This document shows, one piece after another, positions 1 through 9,240 of a stretch of 64,000 nt of DNA. Each line of letters opens with the position of its first letter. Position 1 is the first letter of the stretch. Source of the stretch: Dactylonectria macrodidyma (Eukaryota; Ascomycota; Sordariomycetes; Hypocreales; Nectriaceae). The position numbers and the translations under genes are program-made. The stretch lies in NCBI GenBank assembly GCA_020744425.1, contig JAGMUV010000033.1, positions 496,001 to 560,000 of the forward strand, in the 5' to 3' direction. Under the pieces are notes generated by a model. That model ran no database searches, was not told where the DNA came from, and saw only the letters and a list, made by a program, of their open reading frames with translations.

Positions 1-678
1 GACACCTTCCGTATATCATATACTAATAGCACTAATGCCGGCATGAAGACAGGGCTTCAACTGGATAGGGCGGGTGCAGATACACAGTTTGAACTTGGAT
101 TTCATAAATAGGTCCACGTAATGTCCTATAGGGTCGAGTAAGCCGATCACTAACTTAGGCGTCTTTGAAGATAACGGTCCTAAGCAAAGTGTGTGGCTGC
201 GAAAGCATGTAATGGGGCGTTAAATCGACTCAATCGCTAGCTTCAGTGATGGTGAGGCGTCCAAATCGTGTTATCGATAGCTGCGGTGCGAATCGAGACT
301 ACAGTTGCCTGATAGTAAGGGGTGGTGTTGTCGAGGAAGTTGGTAGAAATAGAACGCAAAAAAGGGAAGGACCCAACGATCTAAAAGATTGATGTAAAAT
401 AATACAATGTAGGACAGTAAGAATACTGATTATCGGGCTGTCACGGAGGTCTCATTCCATCTAATGTTGAAGATGATGATGGTTGTTGTTGAGTGGATCT
501 TGAATCCCCTTGTGGGACTTCCCCTCCATCGCAAGCCCTGGATTGGAAACCTTGACCAACTTTCATCCCTCCAAGCACGATATAATAAAACGACCTAATG
601 AACAATCAGCTAGGAAAGTCGGCCCTCCAGCACCCTCCCACATAATACTAACACCCCTAATAGCGGACACCAACTAGT
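1..678. other. Intergenic, no recognised gene
   Basis: No long reading frame, RNA gene or repeat was recognised here. The segment ends at the TA target duplication of the pogo element that follows. Confidence 0.5.
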
Positions 679-680
679 TA

Positions 681-2877
681 CCATGCAGTACCCACCTACC
701 GGTAATACCCACCTACCGGTAAGCAAAAATAAAATTTCCCCATACAAAATTCACATTTTCAGCCTCATGGGAAAAACTTAATAAAAACTGTACAAATAAA
801 TTTATTTCTAGAATTCGGGTTAGAACTGAATGAATTTTAATATTTTCTCTGTCTTTTTACTTCGCGGCCGCTGCGGGTGCGTACGACGGGTAACTCTTCC
901 GCCTCCGAATTTGAACTTCCATCCTCTTGCATCCCTCCCACCTCAATCACATCCTCAACAGCCCCTGTCTCTTCAATTGCCTGGTTTGGCTCGGAAGTAG
1001 TTTCACCAGCCACTAGAGCCTCAGCTAATGTCATGAACTTCTTGTTAGGATTGGGTATCGCCTTCCTCTTCTTGCCTCTACTCAACCGGCCGACTTCCTC
1101 CTCCAGACTGGTGACTCTTGCGCTCAGCGAGGCTATCTTTGACTCCTGGGCTTCAAACCCTTTCGATATCACATAATCCCGTCTTCTGGTTGAAGGGCTT
1201 TTGTTCTTTCCCAGATCTCTGATATGACGGCTGGTCTTTGGCGTATTATCAGAGTCGCGTTGTCCGTCACTGAGGCCCTCTGATGCAGGCGTGGTTTCCT
1301 TCTTGTCTGGCTGAATCTCTGGATGTATGAGGGCTTTCCGTCGTGAAATTGGCCAATTCCCAGTCACTCTCCAGCCTGAGAGTATGTTTTTCTTAGTCAT
1401 ACCCACTTCCCTGGCTTTGGCATAAGCCTTAATGAAGTTGACCTTATCCACCGGCGCAGAATCGGTCAGGCTTGCCAATTTTTGGAGTTCTTTGCGATAT
1501 GCAGCTTTGGAGGCATTAAAAACGCCATTATCCAGCGGTTGTAGGCCGTGAGAGCAATGAGCCGGCAGGTAACAGTAATGTACGTTGTTCAAGAAGCAGG
1601 TAGCCATCCACGCATCCTGAGTTTTAGGTCAGCGGCATTTATGATTCAGACCAGGTAGATACTCGCAGATACATGACTTCCATGGCCATCTAAGATAATA
1701 AGTCTGGCATCAGAATCATCTGCCGGCTGGGTTTGAGGTAGATAGACCTCTTTGAGCCACTCAACTGCGATGTGGTTATCTGTCCAGCCGTTTTCAGAAG
1801 TGATATAATACCAGTCGGCTATCTTCTTAAACTCGTCAATAAACCACTGCTGCTGAAGTACCTTGCCTTTGAAAATAATCCCTGGTTTCAGAAGACGGCC
1901 ATCTGCTGTCACGGCTTCGATAAAGCTAGTCCAAGCGCGGGACTGAGAGCCTTTGAGGAAGGCCTTCCTCTTGGGATCGCTACTGCCGATAACCAAGGAA
2001 TCCAAGCCTGTATTCAGAATGTATTAGTGAGTTTTATGATAAAAACGATAAATACTCACCAAATCCAGCCATAATACCGCCCTCATCAACATTAACTGTG
2101 TTCTCAGGCTTGATCCAGCCATACTCGCTTTCTCGGATATCAAAGTACCAATTGACGGCCATTAGAGTAAAAGAATTGAATCTCGATGCCTCCTGACGTT
2201 TCCCTATCTTCGTCTTTATGGTCGAATGTCGTTTCATGAACCTGGCTACCCAGTGTACACCGATAGGCCTTTCCCGGCCTTGTTGTCTCAAGAGAGCCGC
2301 GACGGTGGCGCGAACATGACTGTGGGATGGAGCATAGCCCAAGGCCTCTTGTCTCAGTATCCAGGTGACTAATCTGGACTCCTGAGACTTGGATAATAGC
2401 TGGGCAGGCTGGGTGACCTCGGACTTTGACGGTAGGCCTCTTAATCGGTCTGAGAGAGTCGTCTGGGGGATGTCATGCTTCTCGGCGGCTTGGTTCTGGG
2501 AGAGGCCGTTATCTGTGACATCCAGTAAGGCTTCGACAACGCTATTCTCTGTATAAGACATTCGGGGCATTTTTGAAGTGATTACGGAAGGTTAGTGCAG
2601 ATAAAAATTCGATGAAACTTGGTGGAAGTCGATTCTTGAACGAGGCGTTTTTAGAAATTATACATTAGGCCCGTGCGACCAAACCGCTTCTGTAATGTAA
2701 AAAGTAATATCACAATATGAAACAGCATGAAACTCTCAATAAGACACAGCTTGTTTCATGTAAATAACTCCAATTTTGGCCCAGCACTGTGCAAGTGAAG
2801 TTGGGCATTTTGTATGAGGAAATTTTATTTTTGCTTACCGGTAGGTGGGTATTACCGGTAGGTGGGTACTGCATGGT
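681..2877 (-). mobile_element. Intact pogo/Fot-type DNA transposon, 2197 bp
   Basis: The element has near-perfect terminal inverted repeats of about 70 bp (one mismatch seen), starting CCATGCAGTACCCACC on the left with the matching reverse complement on the right. It is flanked by TA on both sides (679-680 and 2878-2879), the target duplication of the Tc1/mariner superfamily. Each terminal repeat holds two direct copies of a TACCCACCTACCGGTA-type subrepeat, a plausible double transposase binding site. The only gene inside is a complete spliced transposase on the minus strand. Near-identical ends plus an open gene suggest a recent and possibly active insertion. A decayed relative lies at 45306-49871. 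Confidence 0.9.
837..2570 (-). CDS. pogo/Fot-family transposase, 541 aa, three exons
   Basis: DDE transposase that would cut and rejoin the element's ends in the nucleus. Exons read on the minus strand are 2570-2060, 2007-1673 and 1616-837. The 52-bp intron (2059-2008) and 56-bp intron (1672-1617) have GT..AG ends, the second with a CTGAC branch point, and both joins keep frame. The N-terminus carries a psq/CENP-B-type helix-turn-helix (about residues 5-45, ending PQTTLSDRLRG). The DDE core shows NVDEGG, LILDGHGSH-like and LQPLDNGVF motifs; the last two acidic residues are about 34 positions apart. The C-terminus has a short leucine-zipper-like stretch (SLEEEVGRL). Start chosen at MPRMSYTE, which a related element also retains. 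No stop or frameshift was found. Confidence 0.88.
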
Positions 2878-2891
2878 ACTCCTATTTCCGA

Positions 2892-3169
2892 TGCCCGCAT
2901 CACCGATCGAAGGAACCGATGAAGAATTTGGTGAATGGACGCTTGCGTGGATGGATGGCATTGAGAACCCCAGTGTTGCTCCACGTGCTGGAGACAATAT
3001 CAAGCTTGACGACGATGAGAGGCCTGACTCTACAGAGTTTGAAGCGAGTGACGATGGTGAGAGACCTGGCTCTACAGGTTTTGAACTGAGTGATAACGAG
3101 TTTGGATTTTCTGATGACGAGTTTGAACCGAGTGATGATGATAGTGTAAATAATGAGGAGAATGACTAG
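2892..3169 (+). CDS. Small acidic hypothetical ORF, doubtful
   Basis: Open frame beginning ATGCCCGCATCACC just right of the pogo element. It encodes about 90 residues, Asp/Glu-rich, with repeated EFEASDD/ELSDNEF-like stretches in the second half. Its 3' end slightly overlaps, tail to tail, the end of the minus-strand gene at 3166. No domain recognised. It could be an exon of an acidic-tailed protein cut by the transposon, or chance coding from a short internal duplication. Confidence 0.25.
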
Positions 3170-3841
3170 CAGAATGATGCCCTGACAGGATCCCAATAAC
3201 GCGTTCGATCTGGCTCTGCGTTGCCAATGACTTCAGTGGATGTATTCCTACTTTCAGTCTCTTCGGGACGAAAATGATCCTTTTCAGCTGATGCAGTCCC
3301 ATAGGTTAGCTGAAACTTCCTCTTCTTTGTTGCCTGCCCACCGATTGAATCCTCAACTACAAGCTCATTTTGATTTGTCGCCTCTGTCAACTTTGCCAAT
3401 CGTCCAGAGGGGGCTTGACTTGGTGTGAGTTGGTTCAGCCATTCGCCCTGTGATGATCGATGAGTCGCATCATGACTCAAGGCAGCTCGACTGCCGATGG
3501 GATGAGTGGAGTTTGCGGGCGGCGACGGACTGGCTGAGAGGGGCTTGGGATTGATCTGTGACTGATCGGCTGTGTCTATCTTGTAATCTTTTGGCATGAC
3601 GGTGGCTGAACGTAGCATTTCGCGAGTTGACTTTTGCAGAAACCATTTCCCTGTCTTATTATCTATAAACTGGGAACATCTCAGATAAGCTCAATTAATT
3701 TATTTATACAACGTACCGCTTTTTTCTCTAACATCTTCGACATGTTCCATTTATTGGGTGTTAAGTCAAAAATTTCAGTCAATTGTTGTCGTATTTCAGG
3801 AATGGAAATTGGCTCAATTTGCAATACTAGTATTGCCATGA

Positions 3842-4737
3842 TGATACGTGAAATCACGTGAGGATCATCAGTCACGTGAGCAATGCCTCAAAAGGGCTTA
3901 CCTCAGCGAGCTCAGACCATTTCCAAGAGGAGTTTAGCGACTGCTGAAATCGGGCACGTGATTTAAGTAAACTCCTCGAGCAAATGGCCTGAGCGTTGTG
4001 TCCAACCCGCCCACTGCTCTGCCGGAATTTTGTACCTTATTTTTCGCGATTCTGGAGACCACGTTTTACGTATCCATCAATAACCACATCAAAGCACATT
4101 GTATTTGCCCTCAATTTCACTGGGCTGTGCACAAAGCTATGCTCTATCTAGACATCTATTTTTGTACCATCCCTATGCCTGTGTCTTGTGGAAAACTCTG
4201 ATATGTCATGACCTCGACCACTTCGGAATCCTCATCCATTAGTAGGCGTATACTTATACTTGGACGGGTCGGGTTGGGTGAAGAGATGGCCTGGGATAAA
4301 CCGCGCACTCTGACGACATAAATCTTGGGCTGACATAGCCCAAAATTCACTCAGTTGTAGAATGGCAGTCGGTGAATCGAATGATAGTATTCAATTTACG
4401 AGATACCTTGTGGTTCTGGCTGAAAAAGTGTTTTAAGACGGAGTCCATTTCGTTAGAAAAAACTCCGCACACGCCCAAAAATCTGGACAGGACGCTCAGG
4501 CCATTTGCTCGAGGAGTTTACTTAAATCACGTGCCCGATTTCAGCAGTCGCTAAACTCCTCTTGGAAATGGTCTGAGCTCGCTGAGGTAAAAAAGGGCCT
4601 GCAGGGCCCTTCTGACTTTGCTTCTTCTTCATCATTCTTCATACAACAATACAATCCATCACCTGCTATTGCAGCTTTCTGGCCCTTCGTGCCCCCTAGG
4701 GCCTCTGGCCCCTGGCCATCGCCTCTTTTCCGTATCA
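3842..4737. repeat. 5' LTR of the TRIM, split by a MITE
   Basis: After removal of 3898-4590 and one 8-bp target copy the repeat is 195 bp, the same as the 3' LTR. Its first 40 bases hold two CACGTG boxes. Confidence 0.85.
3898..4590. mobile_element. hAT-type MITE, 693 bp, in the TRIM 5' LTR
   Basis: The insertion is bounded by the 8-bp duplication AAAAGGGC (3890-3897 and 4591-4598), the hallmark of hAT transposition. The unoccupied site is preserved in the other LTR at 5351-5358. Ends start TTACCTCAGCGAGCTCAGAC and are inverted over about 90 bp. Each end is itself a long imperfect palindrome: a CCATTT/GAGGAGTTTA arm is matched by a TAAACTCCTC/AAATGG arm around a central CACGTGATTTAA. No transposase is encoded. 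A truncated relative lies at 57345. Confidence 0.88.
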
Positions 4738-4914
4738 AATGGTAGCAATTGCACTGCTGCATCTTGGTCACCAGCTTTGACAGCACCAGCTTCGACAGCA
4801 CCCGCTTCAGTCGCCCATGGCTTTGCGATACTGGCTTTGATGGCACCAGCCTCTGTGCACCAGCTTCTTCAAGCATCGCCTATCTTAGCCGACTCGCCTT
4901 AGTTGCGCTCCTGA

Positions 4915-5040
4915 CACCGGCCCGTCAGCACCAGCTCTCCCGAGCACCAGCCCGTCTCAGCACCAGCTCTCTCCTGAGCACCAGCCCGTCTCAGCACCAG
5001 CTCTCCCGAGCACCAGCTCTCTTGAGCACTCAGCCCTCGC
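4915..5040. repeat. Tandem repeat inside the TRIM
   Basis: Degenerate tandem array built on AGCACCAGCTCTCCCGAGC and AGCACCAGCCCGTCTC-like half units, with looser CAGCTTTGACAGCACC-type copies just upstream (from about 4770). Reading frames across it are low-complexity Ser/Ala/Pro/Thr and are not convincing genes. Confidence 0.7.
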
Positions 5041-5302
5041 AGCACCCTTTGGATCCCGTTGGTTCAACTCCTTTGGATACCGGCGATCCCCCTCAAAGCT
5101 GTCCCCTTCGCTGGGCCTGAACAGCAACACCAAGCAGCCGACCGACCGGCCGACCGACCAATGCAGACAAGATCGTCTTACGGTATGAGAGGCATATTTT
5201 CTCGCGGATGGATTTGGCAAGGAACTTTGGAAGGAAATGGATCTAGGCTCTATCCTTGTCTTGCCTACTGAGGACAGTAGAGTCTTTTTTGTGTGCGGCA
5301 TA

Positions 5303-5497
5303 TGATACGTGAAATCACGTGAGGATCATCAGTCACGTGAGCAATGCCTCAAAAGGGCCTGCAGGGCCCTTCTGACTTTGCTTCTTCTTCATCATTCTTC
5401 ATACAACAATACAATCCATCACCTGCTATTGCAGCTTTCTGGCCCTTCGTGCCCCCTAGGGCCTCTGGCCCCTGGCCATCGCCTCTTTTCCGTATCA
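5303..5497. repeat. 3' LTR of the TRIM (empty-site allele)
   Basis: Intact 195-bp LTR, TGATACG to CGTATCA. It records the uninterrupted sequence into which the hAT-type MITE jumped in the partner LTR. Confidence 0.85.
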
Positions 5498-5669
5498 CAT
5501 GACTGCATATACGCGGGTCCAGGACCAAAGACATTTTTCTGTCGATTCTAGATGGACACGCAATAGGCCGATGCTCTTAAATTTGGAAGAACATTTACTG
5601 TTTGGACAAATTGGATTGTCGAGCAACTTATTTCGGATTAATAAATGGTGTTCAAATTGCTAAAGAAGT

Positions 5670-7370
5670 GATACATACTCTCTTCCATTTTCGGGCTCTT
5701 GCAATTTCAGATCGTTGGGCAAGGCTTGAGCCAGGAAGGCTGATCTGAGGAGGCGCCCCACTCTGATTGATGTACACCAACTGCAATACTTCGAAGCCAC
5801 ACCATGGTGTGCTATGCTCGCCTAGTCTGCATTGAATGCATGATTCTTCATGATTGTCACGGCCGAGGCGTTGAGCACACTCCCTGAGCTTCCAGCCCCC
5901 CCCCGCCGGCATGAATAACTAACTTTTATTAGTTTGTAGTAATGAATAGAGCGGGTCCACATTACCATTGAACCACGTAGGCATGACAAAATCTCTCCTT
6001 TAGAAATTCTTAACGAAGACTGCAAAACAGTGACGGTTGCAGACTTGTTTGTGAGGGTGTCGAATAGGCTTTTCTCAATTTCACCGTGAGTTTCGTGGGA
6101 AGTCGAAATTTGAGACATTGCCGCGATGACAAGGTCGACAACAGAAAACCAATTAGCTGAAAATGGCGGACACTCGTGTTCTTAATGCACTCCACCAAAA
6201 GCAATGACCACATAGAGTGCAGCACACATTGGCCAGAGCTACCGTACCGGACCAGCTTTTCCAAGAAAATGAGCTTTCCTAACACGGCTAAGGCCTGCCT
6301 TTACTGGGGCAGCCCTGCCTTAGGCGAACTCAGCTCCGCCAACAACATTGGGGGCAGAGCAGGGGAGATGTGATAACACTATGCTTCTTTTGCGTCGCCT
6401 GCATGTGGCACACCCTATGGCGCCAGGGAGCACGAAGTATTGTTGGGTAGTCGTAAGCCAGACCAAGCCTTGATCCTACGAATACTGGCCCACACTCCCG
6501 TAGGTGGGATGTCAGCCATCATGTGCGGGTGGGTCAATGAATATCCCACAGCCGTCGTTGATACCAGCTCCCCTGCATCGAGGGCGAGTGATGGATGTAA
6601 ATACCGGTGCTTGCCTCTTGGGACGACTCAGATACTACGCACCTTGGAATTTCCAGGCATTAGACAAACGTCCTGGAGAGGCTAATTGAGTTATGTCCGC
6701 CGCATCAGCAGTAGCTCACATCTAGGCCTCCAGTCAAGAACCAAGAATGAAAACAGAAGACTTCCCCACTGCCGGCCCTGCAATGTACGCAGTCGAGCCA
6801 TTGTACAATAAAGGCTGTGGAAATAACTGGCCGGGATCGGTTTTATTGCCTGGAGAGAAAATTTACTAACATCTGCCTTATTCAGATCATATCATCCCCA
6901 ACGTGCCAACCCAAGCGTCGAAGCCAACCTAACAAGCGTCGAAGCCTACGAAGCCAACCTAAGCATCGGAGCTAGTGAAGTGGCTAGGATGAGGGACGCT
7001 GTCCATGAAATGCCCCGTTACCAGTTACTGGTGGGATTCTCGCCCCAACTCCAACATCTAGTTGCGGCCTACGGTTGTCATTACTAAGAAGCTTGAGTTT
7101 GTTAAGAAGCGCTTATTTGAGTTATTAAAAGAGGTCGCTTCTAATCCCATTAATATGTATTATATGAGAGAGTGTATCTGATGAAGTGGATGGAGTTCGT
7201 ACTAAGAACGGACTGCTCGTGCTGGATGTGCTCGATCTGTTGGCTCGGACGCTAGGCCTGCGCAAAAGTCCATCGATGCCGCGCCAAATAGCAAGGTGCC
7301 TCTATTCATCCAGTTCGAGGCCAACAAACTTCATATACATCACCACTGAGCTCCTTTCTCGGTTGGTTTC
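5670..7370. other. No supported gene; possible relics
   Basis: Several short overlapping frames occur on the minus strand between 5652 and 6285, and AAGCGTCGAAGCC-type repeated words occur near 6910-6960. None shows a family motif. The interval separates the disrupted zinc-finger gene from the asparaginase gene and may hold decayed exons or transposon scraps. Confidence 0.4.
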
Positions 7371-8588
7371 CTAGTAGTCTCCACCGACTTCAAACGATGC
7401 TTCAATGTCTTGCAATGGTACACCCATCCACAGAGCCAACTCAAACTGCGCAAGGGCATTCGACGGAGGGATGCACCCTGACGCGATGCCAAAGTCCATC
7501 CTGTGCACTCCGACGCGACCTGGCACATGGCTACCGACCAATATAGGGATGGCTGTTCCGTTGAGTGATTTTATTATGTCGTCAATATTACTTTGGGGTA
7601 AGTAGCCTGCCCCAAAGCCGATGACGAACACACCTGCCGTCCCGTTTTCGATGGTAATGGTGCGACCTGGGTTGGCGTTCACAGTTTCGACACGAGGGAA
7701 CTTGGTATCCGGGGCGATTTTTCGGACATCAAAGTAAGGTTGGTTAGATAATTGCGAAGACACAAAGTAGAATTGAACCTTGCCCTCGCTTACTATGCCA
7801 ACATCACCTGTGCAGATGGTTTGGAATGCGTTCTCCTGACTGAAACTGCTCTTGATTGTGTATCGGGGGGGTAAGATCCGGCTGGAGAAGAGAATCAGAA
7901 CTCCATGATTGTTGGATGCTGAATGCCTAAACACACAGACAACCACAAGAACAGAGTCCAGGAGGTTCTTATGCCCATCGGTATTATACGCTGTCGCCGG
8001 GCGGCTTGCACCTGTGACGACCAATTGCGTGCCACTCCTCACTGTCATCGCGAGGAAGTATGCAAACTCTGTCAACCTGTCTGTGCCCGTGGCAAATACC
8101 GCGCCCTGTGTGAAGGGATTATTGAGGTCATCCTGAATGATTTGACTCCATAGTTTGAGAGCTTCTAGCTTAATATCGATGCTGTCTTCGCGGGCGAGCT
8201 CAACGGGCCTAATATTGGCTGTTTCGCATATTGTAGGGTTTGCTTTGATCACAGTTGAAACACCCAGGATCGCACTATCGTAATTGGTAGTTTCGAATCG
8301 AGAATCGGCGGCGGCTGTAATGGTTCCGCCGGTTGAGTAGACCGTGATATTGGGCAATTCTGCGTTAAAGCAGACGAAAGCAGATTCAGGGTGATAGCGT
8401 GCTTGCTGAGCGTCTTCGGACGAGAACCATTCCTGGTTTGATAAGGCTGGTATCCAGTTCCAGAGTTGTCCAGCGGCCGGCGGCGCCAGTGAGATGGACG
8501 TCAGCACAATGGACAGCAGTAGGGAGGACATTGCATTCAGAGGTTGGAACATATTCGCGTCGCTCGGGCGGGAGATGGATAGTGACAC
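7371..8588 (-). CDS. Secreted type II L-asparaginase, about 405 aa
   Basis: Predicted to hydrolyse L-asparagine to aspartate and ammonia outside the cell, a nitrogen-scavenging role. The first 40 residues contain a hydrophobic stretch (SSLLLSIVLTSISL) ending near PPAAGQ, a likely signal peptide; Met13 or Met20 are alternative starts. The first catalytic motif reads STGGTI (residues 85-90). The second reads FATGTDRL (165-172), keeping the Thr-Asp pair but replacing the usual histidine before GTD. VVTGASRPATA and GVHRMDFGIASGCIPP match the rest of the family. Around residues 212-235 the alignment to known enzymes is loose and the usual catalytic lysine is not clear, so activity is uncertain. 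A fragment of a second copy lies at 34890. Confidence 0.8.
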   Translation of the reverse strand: MSLSISRPSDANMFQPLNAMSSLLLSIVLTSISLAPPAAGQLWNWIPALSNQEWFSSEDAQQARYHPESAFVCFNAELPNITVYSTGGTITAAADSRFETTNYDSAILGVSTVIKANPTICETANIRPVELAREDSIDIKLEALKLWSQIIQDDLNNPFTQGAVFATGTDRLTEFAYFLAMTVRSGTQLVVTGASRPATAYNTDGHKNLLDSVLVVVCVFRHSASNNHGVLILFSSRILPPRYTIKSSFSQENAFQTICTGDVGIVSEGKVQFYFVSSQLSNQPYFDVRKIAPDTKFPRVETVNANPGRTITIENGTAGVFVIGFGAGYLPQSNIDDIIKSLNGTAIPILVGSHVPGRVGVHRMDFGIASGCIPPSNALAQFELALWMGVPLQDIEASFEVGGDY

Positions 8589-8859
8589 GCTTAATTCTTG
8601 AGAAACAGTGGGAAGGTCTCAATGAACCATCGCTCGTTTTAATCGAGGGAAAGACTGCAGCCCGCCTGGCTACCATATGGTTGGGGACGACTGACAATGG
8701 GTTTCAACAATTTACCCCTGTTTTTTTCCGAGGCCTCCGTGAGCACCCAGCAGCCAGCGCTATCCCGTACTGTGTATATGCAAGAGTCGCATTTGAATCA
8801 CTTGTGCGGGGGAGAGATGGCAGGCACGTGGCATGTCCATCGCCCACTCGAAGGATGCC

Positions 8860-9240
8860 ACGCTATATGCCACCATTCGAAACCATTCAGGGTAGCAGAG
8901 GCGGTCATGATTGCCAAACGTGGCTCTAGAGACCTAACAACCCTGCGTACATGGCTGCCTATCCCTATGCTTTCTTGCCTCGGCAATGGGCTCGAACAGC
9001 TAGTTGCGCGCCGCCTTGCATAAGCAGCTAACCGCTACGGGGTCCTTCAATCCACAAAAAGTCGAGGCGCTCCCCAGGAGGTCGACGACAAACTTCGTGG
9101 CTACTTTGATACACGATATATGGAAAGCATTTGCTCAAAAGAAGGTGGCCATCCTCGTCATGATGGATATCCAAGGCGCATTCGACACTGTTATGTGCAA
9201 CAAACTAATTTTGCCCCACCATGAACAAAGCCAGACCAAG
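8860..9240 (+). pseudogene. Tad1-type LINE reverse transcriptase fragment
   Basis: In two frames the translation follows non-LTR reverse transcriptases: AEAVMIAKRGSRDLTTLRTW, then LSCLGNGLEQLVARRLA, then after a frameshift near 9020 EALPRRSTTNFVATLIHD and MMDIQGAFDTVM. This order (pre-finger block, then the first catalytic aspartate block A) matches Tad1/Jockey-like elements. The fragment lacks both ends and all downstream catalytic blocks. It stops exactly where the M16 peptidase gene loses its sequence, so it marks a rearrangement junction. Confidence 0.75.

Larger units (their letters stand above)
3842..5497. mobile_element. TRIM (non-coding LTR retroelement) with 195-bp LTRs
   Basis: Two near-identical 195-bp direct repeats begin TGATACG and end CGTATCA (TG..CA ends with a short inverted repeat). 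The 3' LTR is 5303-5497. The 5' LTR spans 3842-4737 and is split by a 693-bp MITE. The flanks carry a perfect 5-bp duplication, CATGA (3837-3841 and 5498-5502), as made by a retroviral-type integrase. The 565-bp interior (4738-5302) has no gag or pol. It starts close to the LTR with TGGTAGC, a possible primer-binding site, and contains a GCACCAGC-rich tandem repeat. This is diagnostic of a terminal-repeat retrotransposon in miniature, mobilised in trans. Confidence 0.88.
3166..5665 (-). pseudogene. Zinc-finger-like accessory gene disrupted by the TRIM element
   Basis: Removing the TRIM at 3842-5497 joins two minus-strand segments (about 5665-5498 and 3841-3717) in one open frame. A 47-bp intron (3716-3670, GTACGT..CCCAG) then leads in frame to the last exon, 3669-3166. 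The upstream part shows a zinc-finger-like C-x4-C-x12-H stretch (CPNSKC near 5591-5608). The middle is helical (around PISIPEIRQQLTEIF and KKAFIDNKTGKWFLQKSTRE), and the tail is Ser/Pro/Thr-rich with a KKRK basic patch. The true 5' end is not resolved; a possible acceptor TTTAG lies near 5660. The insertion offers a substitute ATG inside the LTR (3875), so a shortened protein is possible. Family unknown; the zinc-finger reading is tentative. Confidence 0.5.

Noticed and set aside
8399..8929. + strand frame of 176 codons over the asparaginase 5' end
   Set aside because: It is the antisense of the signal-peptide region of the asparaginase gene followed by intergenic sequence.
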